Source: Thermodesulfobacterium sp. TA1 (lineage in GTDB: Bacteria > Desulfobacterota > Thermodesulfobacteria > Thermodesulfobacteriales > Thermodesulfobacteriaceae). Taken from it: a stretch of DNA of 64,000 nucleotides. The translations under genes and the position numbers were made by a program. The stretch is taken from NCBI RefSeq assembly GCF_008630935.1, contig NZ_CP043908.1, positions 744,001 through 808,000 of the forward strand, written 5' to 3'. The notes below the pieces were generated by a model. That model did not search any database, had not been told where the DNA came from, and was given only the letters and a program-made list of their open reading frames with translations. Shown one piece after another: positions 9,530 through 18,918 of this stretch (positions are counted from its first letter, which is position 1; each line of letters begins with the position of its first letter).

Positions 9530-10300
9530 TTAGTAGATTTGGTCGATAATGTCAAGTCCACAAGTAAGGGTTTCAAACCAGTTTAAGAATTTTTTCACGT
9601 TATCTCCCTTAAAGATGGCACCATGTTGAGGTGTTATCATGGTTGGATTAAGAGGTCTTACTAAATTTACCCATTTTTTGCATACCTTATTGCTTCCCAT
9701 ATACCTTTTATGGAAACCTTCCATTAGCTTTACATGATTTTCAAAGTTTTCCACAAAAAGATACCTTTCTCCTTTAGGAAAAACTGCAGCCCCTATATCT
9801 CCAGAAAACAGAATTTTACTTCTCGTATCAAAAACTGTAAAATTCCCTTTAGAATGAAGAAAATGAGCAGGAATAAAAAGAAGCTTATCTCCTGAAGGTA
9901 AGGTTAGTTCTCCTCCTTTGTCCTCTAAAGGAATGGTTCGTTTTAAAGAGTTATAGCCAAAATGAGGAATAAACCTTATCCAAAGTTTGCTTATGTAAAC
10001 TTTAGCGTTGGTATTTTCTAACCAGGTAATAATCCCTGAGCTTACGTCAGGGTCTTGATGAGAGAAAAAGATATAATCTATATTTTCTATGTCTATGTAA
10101 TTAGCAACAGCCGCTAAAACCCTTGGGAAAACATAAACTCCGCCTGGGTCAAGAAGGATTCCTCTTCCTTTATTAACGATTAAGTATTGGTTGGTTTGTA
10201 CTAACCCTTCTTCTTCCTCTTCTTCCCATCCTAACCAGATAAACTTATGGTCGCTGTCCTCGTAAAGGACTATCCCTTTTATCAACTGCTCTCTTTCCAT
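9530..10300 (-). CDS. Oxygen-binding di-iron protein (ODP), metallo-beta-lactamase fold
   Basis: 256 residues with the di-iron metallo-beta-lactamase ligand set of flavodiiron and ODP proteins: His81, Asp83 and Asp85 in SHQDPDVSSG, His146 in PAHFLHS, Asp168 in FSGDIGA and His226 in TPQHGAIF. The flavodoxin domain of a flavodiiron reductase is absent, so this is the stand-alone ODP form. In Treponema denticola such a protein binds O2 and feeds chemotaxis (established knowledge). Here it lies between two MCP genes on the same strand, which supports the same role in an anaerobe avoiding oxygen or NO. Start ATG has GAGGAGA upstream. A hydrolytic role is less likely, given the family. Confidence 0.82.
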   Translation of the reverse strand: MEREQLIKGIVLYEDSDHKFIWLGWEEEEEEGLVQTNQYLIVNKGRGILLDPGGVYVFPRVLAAVANYIDIENIDYIFFSHQDPDVSSGIITWLENTNAKVYISKLWIRFIPHFGYNSLKRTIPLEDKGGELTLPSGDKLLFIPAHFLHSKGNFTVFDTRSKILFSGDIGAAVFPKGERYLFVENFENHVKLMEGFHKRYMGSNKVCKKWVNLVRPLNPTMITPQHGAIFKGDNVKKFLNWFETLTCGLDIIDQIY

Positions 10301-10356
10301 ACCTTCTCCTCTTTTAACGGATTTTAATTAAAAATTATAACTAAAAATTAAAAAAG

Positions 10357-12072
10357 TTAAAGGGTAAAAACAGAGGTTTTTTCTCGTAATTCCTCTTCTA
10401 TCTTTTTAATATCTTCTGTAGTATCAAGAAGGATAGAAATGTTTTTCTTTAGTTCTTGCACACCTTCTGCAACGCTTCCTACATCCTTTGCCACAGCCTC
10501 AGACGTTACACTCATCTCTTCTGTTGCAGAAGCTATGCTCTGTATCATCTCTTGCAATCTCTCGGCAGCATCTGCTATCTTAGCTAAGATAGCAGCAGCA
10601 TCCTCAGAAAGTTTGGTACCGTTTTCTACCTTTTTACCTATGTCTTCTACCTCTTGTTTAACCTCAGAAACCACACCTTTTATCTCTCTTATCGTATTTG
10701 CTATCTCATCGGTAGACTTGTTGGTTCTTTCAGCAAGCTTTCTTATCTCTCCTGCAACTACGGCAAAAGATTTACCGTGTTCCCCAGCCCTTGCAGCCTC
10801 AATCGTTGCGTTTAAGGCAAGAAGGTTTGTTTGTTCGGCTACGTCTTTTATAAACTCTATTACGTTTTCAATGGCTTTAGTTCTTTCTTCTAAGGTATAC
10901 ATAACCTCTTTAAGCTTATTTGTGGTTTTTTCGATAATCTTTACTTCAGAGGCGGTTTTAAGAGTATAATTTTCTCCTTCTTTTGCGATTTCGGCGGTTT
11001 TCTTAGATTCTTCTAAGATGTTGGTTGTGTTTTTAGCAATGTCAACCACAGTTATGCTCATCTCTTCGGCAGCAGAAGCAATTTGAGAAGCTTTTTCTGT
11101 TTGCAAGTCCAAATTGTCTTTAAACTGATTAGAAGCATTTGTTAAACCAACGGCTAATTGAGATAAATTTTCTGAAACATCCTTTACACTAAAAATTATG
11201 GCTTTAAGATTATTGACAGCTTCGTCTAAACTGTTAGCAATCTTACCTATCTCATCTTTTCTTTGAGTTTTAAACTGAATGTTTAAATTGCCTTGTCCAA
11301 ACAGCCTTATTTTTTCTTCAAGTTCAGAAATCGGATTAGAAATGGACCGCACAGATAAAAAGGCTAATAAAACCACGATAAATAAAATACCAAAAATAAT
11401 TACAACCGTTTTTATAATGTTCCTTTTTATAGCCTGGGTAAAGGCTTTATCAACGTCGTCTATGTATATCCCTGTTCCGATATACCAGTTCCATGGTTCA
11501 AACTTAACCACATAAGAAAGCTTAGGATAAAACTCTTGGGTTACTCCTCCTTGTTTTAATGGTTTAGGCCATTTATACCACACAAAAGCATGTCCTGTTT
11601 TGGAGGCAGTTTCTACCAAAAGGGTAAAAAGGTTTTGGTTGTTAACCTTTTCTTCTTTAGCAGAAAGGTCTGTTTGTCTCATATAGGCTACATTAAACTT
11701 AGAATCAGAAAGAGGTTTTCCTTCAAGCTGAGGAACCGTTGGATGCATTATCATTATAGGATAAGGTAAAGTACCATCGTTTATCCAAAAATAGTTAATC
11801 CCTTCTTCATAGCGAAGACTTTTTAAGGTAAGCTTAGCCTTTTCTTTAGCCTCTTCCTCTGTAAGGTTTCCTGCTTGATAAAGGTTGTAATAATTTTTAA
11901 CCACAGAAAGGGCGATTTCTCCTTTGTTCATCAGGTCTAATTTCTTTTCTCTTAAAATTGCTTCTTTTAAATAAAAAGACTGCAATAAGAAAAAAATCAC
12001 ATAACCGATTAAAGAAAAAAGAATTAAAATCAAAAGCTTACCCTTGATACTTAAGTTTTCAAACTTTTTCAT
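10357..12072 (-). CDS. Transmembrane methyl-accepting chemotaxis protein with Cache sensor
   Basis: 571 residues. TM1 (about 12-33), then a periplasmic single-Cache-type domain (about 35-215, with [18 protein letters not shown] and [13 protein letters not shown]), TM2 (about 218-240), a HAMP region (about 241-295), and an MCP signalling domain. Its tip reads [20 protein letters not shown], followed by [19 protein letters not shown]. Cache domains of this kind often bind small organic acids; the ligand cannot be told from sequence. The C-terminus (EKTSVFTL) has no CheR/CheB-tethering pentapeptide. AGGAGGT precedes the start. It is the first gene of the MCP-ODP-MCP cluster, with a 56-bp gap to ODP. 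Confidence 0.92.
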   Translation of the reverse strand: MKKFENLSIKGKLLILILFSLIGYVIFFLLQSFYLKEAILREKKLDLMNKGEIALSVVKNYYNLYQAGNLTEEEAKEKAKLTLKSLRYEEGINYFWINDGTLPYPIMIMHPTVPQLEGKPLSDSKFNVAYMRQTDLSAKEEKVNNQNLFTLLVETASKTGHAFVWYKWPKPLKQGGVTQEFYPKLSYVVKFEPWNWYIGTGIYIDDVDKAFTQAIKRNIIKTVVIIFGILFIVVLLAFLSVRSISNPISELEEKIRLFGQGNLNIQFKTQRKDEIGKIANSLDEAVNNLKAIIFSVKDVSENLSQLAVGLTNASNQFKDNLDLQTEKASQIASAAEEMSITVVDIAKNTTNILEESKKTAEIAKEGENYTLKTASEVKIIEKTTNKLKEVMYTLEERTKAIENVIEFIKDVAEQTNLLALNATIEAARAGEHGKSFAVVAGEIRKLAERTNKSTDEIANTIREIKGVVSEVKQEVEDIGKKVENGTKLSEDAAAILAKIADAAERLQEMIQSIASATEEMSVTSEAVAKDVGSVAEGVQELKKNISILLDTTEDIKKIEEELREKTSVFTL

Positions 12073-12245
12073 TTCACACCTCCTGTTTATAACAACCTTT
12101 TTATATTTAAAAATTTAATAAATTTTAATTAAATATTAAAGGTAATGTGATTTTTTTAGCAAATATGGGTTTTCGTTATCTTTTTGTTACTTTTTATAAA
12201 AAACAACAAAAAACTGAAATCTTTTGATAAAGTCTTCATTAAGTC

Positions 12246-12274
12246 TTTACATCAATTCGTTAAGATGTTATAAT
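12246..12274 (+). promoter_or_regulatory. Strong sigma70 promoter giving a leaderless queF mRNA
   Basis: TTTACA at 12246-12251, a 17-bp spacer and a perfect TATAAT at 12269-12274. The queF ATG begins 7 nt after the -10, at the expected transcription start. No Shine-Dalgarno is present and no other in-frame start lies nearby. Confidence 0.75.
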
Positions 12275-12281
12275 TAAAAAC

Positions 12282-12653
12282 ATGGAAGAAAAAAGGTATG
12301 GTGAATTAGCTATAGAACAGGCAAAGCTTGAACCCTGGCCAAATCCTTATCCAGATAGAGATTACACCATAACCATTACTTTTCCAGAGTTTACTTGTCT
12401 TTGCCCCAGGTCTGGATATCCAGACTTTGCGGTTATCAAGATTGAATATGTACCAAATGAAAAAATAATCGAGCTAAGGTCTTTAAAACTGTGGCTCAAC
12501 AAGTTTAGAAATCGCTATATTTCTCACGAAGCCGCAACCAACGAGATTTTTGATGCCCTCTGGAAGGTTTTAGAACCTAAAAAATTAAAGGTAGTAGGTG
12601 ATTTCCATCCCAGAGGGAATGTTCATACGGTTATCACCGTAGAAAAGCCTTAA
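12282..12653 (+). CDS. queF: NADPH-dependent 7-cyano-7-deazaguanine reductase, QueF
   Basis: A 123-residue type I (single-domain) QueF that reduces preQ0 to preQ1 in queuosine biosynthesis. The catalytic Cys41 ([13 protein letters not shown]) and Asp48 are present. The QueF NADPH motif reads ELRSLKLWL, followed by FRNRYISHE with the substrate-binding His-Glu. Length fits the Bacillus-type enzyme. It is monocistronic, with a convergent gene after it. The ATG is apparently at the 5' end of the transcript. No other queuosine gene is in the window. Confidence 0.95.
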   Translation: MEEKRYGELAIEQAKLEPWPNPYPDRDYTITITFPEFTCLCPRSGYPDFAVIKIEYVPNEKIIELRSLKLWLNKFRNRYISHEAATNEIFDALWKVLEPKKLKVVGDFHPRGNVHTVITVEKP

Positions 12654-12716
12654 AACCTTAGCCTTAAAACCTTGGAAACTTTAAAACCGTAAAATTTTTA
12701 AAACTTCCTTAAATTT

Positions 12717-14378
12717 TTAAGGATTATTCCCTACGATAGCGCTATAAAGCTCTGTCTCCGTATCTATAGGATATTTCCCTTTAACTACCGTAAAATAAAT
12801 AAAGTTATCATAGACTCCAAGTCCGGTAATAAATCCTCTTTGTTCAGAAGTAAGGTTTTTGTAATAGAAGTTTCCTTCAAAACCCAAGACAAAGACTTGA
12901 GAGACAGCGCTGTCTAAAGGAAGATATTTTAGGTCCTTTTTAACCGTTTCTAAAGGAAAACTTGTTGAGGCAAAAAATACAGTGGTTTTATTCCCAACAT
13001 TTTGAACCACAGGGGCTACAAAAGGTAGCACTATTTTTTTTACAATTTCTTGACCTTTTTTCCCTTTTGTAAGCCTAACCTCATAAAAATGCTGGACAAC
13101 TGCATAAGGAGAGGTCCACTGAAGCTGGTTGTTTTTATAGATGCCTAACCTTCCGTCAGCAAGATAGGTTAAAATCTCTGGTTGTCCATCTAAATCAAAG
13201 TCTACAAAAACCGTTCCTATGTTTTGGTATTCTTCGTAAAGGTTTAATTTGGTTGCGTAGATAAGCTGGTTGTTTTCTCTCTTAAGAATAAAAACTTCTT
13301 TTCCAAAGAAGTTTTCAGGGTCAAAAGTTTGGCCTAAAAGGGTATCTTTTATCCCTCTTGCTGTGTAATCTACAAAGTTTAAAATTAGGTTTATGTTGGT
13401 GATAACCGGATTAAGGCCTTGGTTGGTATATTGTAGTACTTCGCTTTTCATCCCAACCCTTTCGTCGTAGACGTTTAAGGCTATCCATCCAGCAGGCCCT
13501 ACAGAAAAGTTTACTATTTTTCCTGAAGAGGGTTTATACTGGGCCAAAAGACCACCTTTTATCTTGATGATAAAAAGTCCTTGGGAATTAAAGTAAACCA
13601 TTTCAGGGGTTCCGTCGTTATCCATATCAGCAAACTCAGCCTGTACAACCTCTCCTTTGGTCTTACCTATAAGGGCAGGTTGTAAAACCCCTAAGGGTTT
13701 AGACTCTGCTTTGGTAGGTGAAGCAGGTTTAGAGTAAGTCGAGGCAGAAACTCTTTGATAAGAAAGGCCTCCATAGTATCTTATCAGGTCTAACTTTGAG
13801 TTGTAAACTTTAATATTGTTTTCCTCTTCTACAAAAAGGAGGTCAAATTTTTCGGCTAACAAGTATTCAGGGGTTATTTGGTTAAACCTAAGGTTTGGGT
13901 CAAAAATTATAGTACAGTCTGGAAGGTTGTTTTTTAAAATTAGAAAAAGGTTTTCTGTGGGGTTAGGATGTTCAGCGAGGATGAGGACCTTAAGGTCTGC
14001 ATATCTGGTAATCGGCATAGGAACAGTTAGAGGTTCTTTTTGATAGATAACTTTTGCGGTAGCAAAGTGTTCATCTACCCTAACTACTTCTATTTTAGCC
14101 ACAGGTTCTTTCAAATAACCTAAGGTTTTTTGAGTTTCAGGATGGACTATTTTTTTGCCTCTTTTATAAACCGTAAAGATGTCCTTATTTTTAACACCTT
14201 GCGCTAAACCTTTATCGATAATAAGCTCACGGTCTTCTATTCCAATAAGTAGCCCTAAAACAGGAGAAAAATCCTTTTTAATCTGTTCATAAATTTCAGG
14301 ACTAAGGCTACCAAACCCAGGTTTATAAACCAATAAAATAATAAAAAATAACGTTAAAAGTTTAAAGGTAGACCTCAT
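12717..14378 (-). CDS. Secreted protein with FG-GAP/VCBS-like repeats
   Basis: A 553-residue protein with an N-terminal signal peptide (about 1-23), so it acts outside the cytoplasm. Residues ~40-110 (DRELIIDKGLAQGVKNKDIF, then VYKRGKKI and a DEHFATAKV strand) look like the small beta-domain seen at the end of FlgT-like and other envelope proteins. The second half has calcium-loop-like repeats: FADMDNDGTPEMVYF and VFVDFDLDGQPEILTYL, typical of FG-GAP/VCBS beta-propellers. The function is unknown. The start overlaps the ftsH stop by 4 bp (ATGA), so it is translationally coupled to ftsH and is the last gene of the purL operon. Confidence 0.65.
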   Translation of the reverse strand: MRSTFKLLTLFFIILLVYKPGFGSLSPEIYEQIKKDFSPVLGLLIGIEDRELIIDKGLAQGVKNKDIFTVYKRGKKIVHPETQKTLGYLKEPVAKIEVVRVDEHFATAKVIYQKEPLTVPMPITRYADLKVLILAEHPNPTENLFLILKNNLPDCTIIFDPNLRFNQITPEYLLAEKFDLLFVEEENNIKVYNSKLDLIRYYGGLSYQRVSASTYSKPASPTKAESKPLGVLQPALIGKTKGEVVQAEFADMDNDGTPEMVYFNSQGLFIIKIKGGLLAQYKPSSGKIVNFSVGPAGWIALNVYDERVGMKSEVLQYTNQGLNPVITNINLILNFVDYTARGIKDTLLGQTFDPENFFGKEVFILKRENNQLIYATKLNLYEEYQNIGTVFVDFDLDGQPEILTYLADGRLGIYKNNQLQWTSPYAVVQHFYEVRLTKGKKGQEIVKKIVLPFVAPVVQNVGNKTTVFFASTSFPLETVKKDLKYLPLDSAVSQVFVLGFEGNFYYKNLTSEQRGFITGLGVYDNFIYFTVVKGKYPIDTETELYSAIVGNNP

Positions 14379-16222
14379 TGAGGAGTTCCTCCTTGTAGAT
14401 TTTGATAAAGCAGTCTTTCCAACTCTTCCCCTTCTAAAACTTCTTTTTCCATTAAAATCTTAACAATAGTTTCTAAAATTGCCATCTTTTCTGAAAGAAT
14501 TTTGGCAGAGGTTTCGTAGCAAGTTTTTAAAATGTGGCTTATTTCCTGGTCTATGAGTGCGGCGATTTCTTCAGATACCAGTTCTCTTTCCTTAAAAGGA
14601 ACGTCTAAAAACAGATGTTCTCTTTTTCTAAAGGTTTGAGGACCTAAAATTTCACTCATTCCGTAGTCCATTACCATAGCCCTTGCTATTTCTGTAGCCC
14701 TTTCTAAGTCGTTTTGAGCCCCGGTAGAAACCTCCTTGAAAATCAGTTCTTCTGCAGCCCTACCAGCTAAAAGGACTGAAATCTTGGATAATAGTTCGGT
14801 TTTGGTCATTAAATAACGTTCTTCTGTAGGAAGTTGAAGGGTATAACCTAAGGCAGATACCCCTCGGGGGATGATAGAGATTCTATGGACTTTTTCTTGT
14901 GGGGTTAATATAGAGGCTACTACCGCATGTCCTGCTTCATGATAGGCTATCCTGGTTTTTTCTTCGTGAGAAATATAACGATTTTTTTTGGCAAGTCCGG
15001 CGATTACCCTGTCTATGGCTTCTTCAAAATCTTCCATCTCAACCACACTTTTTCCTTTTCTGGCTGCAAGCAAGGCTGCTTCGTTTACTACGTTAGCAAG
15101 GTCTGCTCCCACCATACCTGGTGTTCTTGCAGCGATAACCTTTAAATCTACGTCTTTACCAAGTGGTATGTTTTGACAGTGCAATTTGAGGATTTCTTCT
15201 CTTCCTTTTAAATCAGGTCTATCGACCACTACCACCCTATCAAACCTTCCTGGCCGTAAAAGCGCAGGGTCCAAAATTTCTGGACGGTTGGTAGCTGCGA
15301 TGATAATAACCCCTTTTTTGGGATCAAACCCGTCCATTTCGGTTAGAAGTTGAGTAAGGGTGTGTTCTCTTTCTTCAGTGCCTCCTGCAGGGGAAACTCC
15401 TCTTACCCTCCCTACAGCGTCTATTTCGTCTATAAAGATGATGCAGGGAGCCATTTTTTCTGCTTGAAAAAACAGGTCTCTAACCCTTGCAGCTCCAACC
15501 CCAACAAACATTTCTACAAAGGAAGAGCCAGAAATAGAGATAAAAGGTACTCCAGCCTCACCGGCTACCGCCCTTGCAAGAAGGGTTTTTCCTGTTCCAG
15601 GAGGTCCTACCAACAACACCCCCTTAGGAATTTTAGCCCCAAGCTTAGTAAACTTTTCAGGATTTTTTAAAAACTCGATGATTTCCTTTAATTCTTCTAC
15701 AGCTTCATCTACCCCTGCTACATCCTTAAAAGTTACTTGAATTTCGTTTTCTACATAAATTTTAGCCTTGCTTTTGCCAAAGCTTATAATACCTCCGTCT
15801 GAGGAGGTAAATTTTTTAAAAAGGAAGAGCCAAAAACCAATAAGTATAATTAAAGGGATGAACCATGAAAGCAAACTAACCCAATGGTTGCTTTCGGGCT
15901 TAGCTTGGTATCTTATCCCTTTTTCTTCAAGTAGTTTTATTAGGTCAGGGTCTTCTGTGCGGTAAACCTTGAAAAAACCAGAAATTTTTACCGGTTTGTT
16001 TCTAAGCTCATAAAGTTTTTCTGCAGCTTGGGGGCGAAATTCCCCGGTTATTTCAAAACGCTTTAAAGTAAGGTTGTCTACCAAACCAAACTTTACCAGA
16101 GTTTTAAACTCACTATAAGTAAGGAGCTCATACTTAGGATAAAATTTTTCTAAAGCTACCAGAGAGACTAAAAGAATAAAAACAGAAAAAAGTATTAAGG
16201 TTAGCTTGTGAGCCCCTTTCAT
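14375..16222 (-). CDS. ftsH: ATP-dependent zinc metalloprotease FtsH
   Basis: The 615-residue membrane AAA protease that degrades misfolded membrane proteins and regulatory proteins. Two membrane helices (about 6-24 and 118-136) flank a periplasmic domain. Walker A GPPGTGKT is at 206-213, Walker [12 protein letters not shown] at 261-271, the second region of homology [18 protein letters not shown] at about 311-328, and the zinc motif HEAGH at 428-432. Length is normal. Start ATG forms a TGATG with the pfk stop. The downstream secreted FG-GAP gene overlaps its end, which may hint at a shared envelope role (inference). Confidence 0.97.
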   Translation of the reverse strand: MKGAHKLTLILFSVFILLVSLVALEKFYPKYELLTYSEFKTLVKFGLVDNLTLKRFEITGEFRPQAAEKLYELRNKPVKISGFFKVYRTEDPDLIKLLEEKGIRYQAKPESNHWVSLLSWFIPLIILIGFWLFLFKKFTSSDGGIISFGKSKAKIYVENEIQVTFKDVAGVDEAVEELKEIIEFLKNPEKFTKLGAKIPKGVLLVGPPGTGKTLLARAVAGEAGVPFISISGSSFVEMFVGVGAARVRDLFFQAEKMAPCIIFIDEIDAVGRVRGVSPAGGTEEREHTLTQLLTEMDGFDPKKGVIIIAATNRPEILDPALLRPGRFDRVVVVDRPDLKGREEILKLHCQNIPLGKDVDLKVIAARTPGMVGADLANVVNEAALLAARKGKSVVEMEDFEEAIDRVIAGLAKKNRYISHEEKTRIAYHEAGHAVVASILTPQEKVHRISIIPRGVSALGYTLQLPTEERYLMTKTELLSKISVLLAGRAAEELIFKEVSTGAQNDLERATEIARAMVMDYGMSEILGPQTFRKREHLFLDVPFKERELVSEEIAALIDQEISHILKTCYETSAKILSEKMAILETIVKILMEKEVLEGEELERLLYQNLQGGTPQ

Positions 16223-17568
16223 CAGCTGTTTTTAAGTGGACCTTGCCCTGTAGATTCTAAAACAGATAACCAAAATCTGCCGTTAAGGTTAACCTGCTTT
16301 CTTTTTTTAACGGCTTCTTTTATAGGGATGTGTACAAACTGGTCGTTAAGGTAGCTTACCATAAGCCCTGTTTTTCCTGCCATACCTGCATGAACCGCAT
16401 ACTGAGCTAAAAACCCGCAAAAAATTCGGTCTTCTGCATTGGCAGGCACACTTCTAATGATGTAGCTTGGGTCTATATAACGTATTACTACAGGGATGTT
16501 TTTTTGTTTAAAATATTCCTCTATCTTTTCTTTTAAAAACTTACCTATATCACCTAACTTAAGGTTACCAGAGGCATCATATTCTGGGGGGTCCTTTTGC
16601 ACATACTTTTGGCCAGCTCCTTCTGCAACCACTATAACCGCATGTTTTCTTTTTTCTAATCTTTTTTCTAATTCTGTTAAAAGCCCCTTAGGTCCTTCTA
16701 AATCAAAGTCCATTTCTGGGATGAGGCAAAAGTTTACCTCTCTTGTGGCTAAAGTAGCTGCTGCAGCGATAAAACCCGAATGTCTTCCCATAAGCTTTAC
16801 TAACCCTATACCATTAGGCACTCCGATGGCCTCGGTATGAGCACACCTTATGGCATAACAAGCCATCTCTACCGCGGTGTTGAACCCAAAGGTTTTTGAG
16901 ACCAACCAAATGTCGTTGTCTATCGTTTTAGGAATACAGACCACCCCGATTTTTATCCCTCTTTTGTCTATTTCCTCTTTAATTTTATTGGCTGCCCTGA
17001 AGGTGCCATCACCTCCTATCATAAACAGAAGGTTTATGTTTAACCTTTCAAGGGTGTCAACTATCTCCTCTATCGGTTGATGGCCCCTTGAGGTACCAAG
17101 AAAGGTGCCTCCCATAGAATGGATATCCTTTACATTATCTGGGGAAAGTTCGATCACCTCATGTCCATACTTAGGGATAAACCCTTGAAGTCCGTACTTA
17201 AACCCTAAAATTTTATTTACTCCGTAAGAATAATATAAGGTCATAACCAAAGACCTTATCACATCATTAATCCCAGGACATAACCCTCCGCAGGTAACTA
17301 TACCTACCTTTACCTTAGAAGGGTCAAAATAGATGTAAGGTCTGGGACCGGCTACCTCTAAAGAAAGAACAGGCTTCTTTTGGTTTATTTGGGTTTTTAA
17401 ATAATCTACGTTAAGTCTCAAGGTAATACGGGTGCTATCTTCTATAAAACAAGAGGGAGAAAGTTGCATCGGGTTAGGTATTTTACAAGGACCTAAGGTT
17501 TCTATCTCGGTGGAGATAGGTTCTGTTATTTCTTCTAAAAATTCGTAATAACAAAAGGGGTCTTTCAT
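16222..17568 (-). CDS. pfkA: 6-phosphofructokinase, long form, probably ATP-dependent
   Basis: 448 residues, longer than the ~320 of E. coli PfkA, with an N-terminal extension of about 85 residues like plant and trypanosome enzymes. The start of the fold is GIVTCGGLCPGIND (89-102). The phosphate-donor motif is GGDGT (185-189); Gly at this place is the ATP type, whereas PPi enzymes have GGDD. PKTIDND (213-219) has Lys where E. coli has Gly, a mix known from ATP-using long PFKs. It phosphorylates fructose 6-phosphate in glycolysis. It overlaps hisD by 4 bp and ftsH by 1 bp. Confidence 0.88.
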   Translation of the reverse strand: MKDPFCYYEFLEEITEPISTEIETLGPCKIPNPMQLSPSCFIEDSTRITLRLNVDYLKTQINQKKPVLSLEVAGPRPYIYFDPSKVKVGIVTCGGLCPGINDVIRSLVMTLYYSYGVNKILGFKYGLQGFIPKYGHEVIELSPDNVKDIHSMGGTFLGTSRGHQPIEEIVDTLERLNINLLFMIGGDGTFRAANKIKEEIDKRGIKIGVVCIPKTIDNDIWLVSKTFGFNTAVEMACYAIRCAHTEAIGVPNGIGLVKLMGRHSGFIAAAATLATREVNFCLIPEMDFDLEGPKGLLTELEKRLEKRKHAVIVVAEGAGQKYVQKDPPEYDASGNLKLGDIGKFLKEKIEEYFKQKNIPVVIRYIDPSYIIRSVPANAEDRIFCGFLAQYAVHAGMAGKTGLMVSYLNDQFVHIPIKEAVKKRKQVNLNGRFWLSVLESTGQGPLKNS

Positions 17569-18890
17569 GACTCCCCCCTTTCTAAGTTTTTTAGTCTAAC
17601 CCTTATAGCCTCTGCATGAGAAGGTAGGTTTTCTGTTTCGGCAAGAAGTATAACCTTAGCAGCCTCTTCAGCCAAAGCCTCTTTTGAGTATTTCATAAAG
17701 TTTATTTTTTTTAGAAATTTTTCTGGGGAAAGGGAAGAAGAAAACCTTGCAAGTCCCATCGTAGGTAAGACATGGTTAGGTCCTGCGATGTAGTCTCCCA
17801 CCGCTTCAGGGGTAAAGGCACCTAAAAATACCGCACCGGCGTTTTTTACCCGAAAGAGATGTTCAACCGGATCTTTTATCATCAGCTCTAAATGCTCAGG
17901 GGCTATAAGGTTTGCAAGATAAAAGGCCTCTTCCAAGGTTTTTACCTTAAAAATTGCCCCCCTTTGCTTTAAGGCTTTTTCTGCTATTTCACTTCTTAGA
18001 CCCTTAGCTAAGGCTGTCGGGATAAGCCGCTTAACTTCTCTTATCAAGGCAGAAGAGGTGGTAATAAGGACTGAAAGGCTCATTGGATCGTGCTCTGCCT
18101 GAGCAAGAAGGTCCCAAACCACAAACTCAGGATTAGCTGTTTCATCGGCTATTATCAACACCTCACTTGGTCCTGCTAAGATGTCTATCCCTACTTGAGA
18201 GGAGACTAATTTTTTAGCTATAGTAACGTAAATGTTTCCTGGTCCGCAGATTACATCTACCTTAGGTAAGGTTTCAGTCCCATAGGCCAGGCCAAAAATA
18301 GCCCAAGGACCGCCTACTTTATAGATTTCGTCAACTCCAGCCTCTTTAGCCGCAACCAGAAGCCCTGGATGTAGGCTTCCGTCTTTTCTTGGGGGAGACA
18401 CCATCACCACTTTTTTAACCCCGGCAAGCTTAGCAGGCACAGCAGTCATAACTACCGTAGAAATCAAAGGGGTCTCTCCTGACATACCGCCTGGAATATA
18501 TACCCCTGCAGCTTCTACCGGAGTAATCATCTGACCAAGAAGCACCTCTTTTTCCTCTTTTATAAACCAAGAAGTAGGTAAATGCTTAGCATGAAACCTT
18601 CTAACCTTTTCTACCGCCAGCTTGATAGCCTTAACAAGGTCTTCTGAAACCTCTTGGTAGGCCCTTTCTATTTCGCTTTCCTTAACCTTTAAATCTGAAG
18701 GTTTTAATAAAACCTTATCAAAGGTCTGGGTAAACTCTAAAAGGGCTTTATCCCCTAACTTTCTTACCCTATCTCCTATGTTTTTGACGTATTTTTCTTT
18801 TTTTGCAGGAAAAGTTTCCACCCGGTTCAAAAGTTTCTTAAGATAGTTTTCTGCTTGTTTAGAAGGATAGGAGAAAACCCTTAGAGGCAT
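17565..18890 (-). CDS. hisD: Histidinol dehydrogenase
   Basis: 441 residues; it catalyses the last two oxidations of histidine synthesis, histidinol to histidine, with NAD+ and zinc. Recognisable blocks are AGVYIPGG, the GPGNIYVTIAKKLV segment, GIDILAGPSEVLIIADE, LLAQAEHDP with the zinc His, and GPNHVLPTMG with the second His. Length is typical. It sits 28 bp after purL and overlaps pfk by 4 bp. AGGGG precedes ATG. hisF lies 40 kb away in the window, so his genes are scattered. Confidence 0.96.
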   Translation of the reverse strand: MPLRVFSYPSKQAENYLKKLLNRVETFPAKKEKYVKNIGDRVRKLGDKALLEFTQTFDKVLLKPSDLKVKESEIERAYQEVSEDLVKAIKLAVEKVRRFHAKHLPTSWFIKEEKEVLLGQMITPVEAAGVYIPGGMSGETPLISTVVMTAVPAKLAGVKKVVMVSPPRKDGSLHPGLLVAAKEAGVDEIYKVGGPWAIFGLAYGTETLPKVDVICGPGNIYVTIAKKLVSSQVGIDILAGPSEVLIIADETANPEFVVWDLLAQAEHDPMSLSVLITTSSALIREVKRLIPTALAKGLRSEIAEKALKQRGAIFKVKTLEEAFYLANLIAPEHLELMIKDPVEHLFRVKNAGAVFLGAFTPEAVGDYIAGPNHVLPTMGLARFSSSLSPEKFLKKINFMKYSKEALAEEAAKVILLAETENLPSHAEAIRVRLKNLERGES

Positions 18891-18918
18891 GTTTTTGACC
18901 CCTTTATCAATCTTTTCT

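Noticed and set aside
16222-17568. PPi-dependent phosphofructokinase
   Set aside because: The donor motif is GGDGT (ATP type) not GGDD, although PKTIDND has the Lys found in PPi enzymes.
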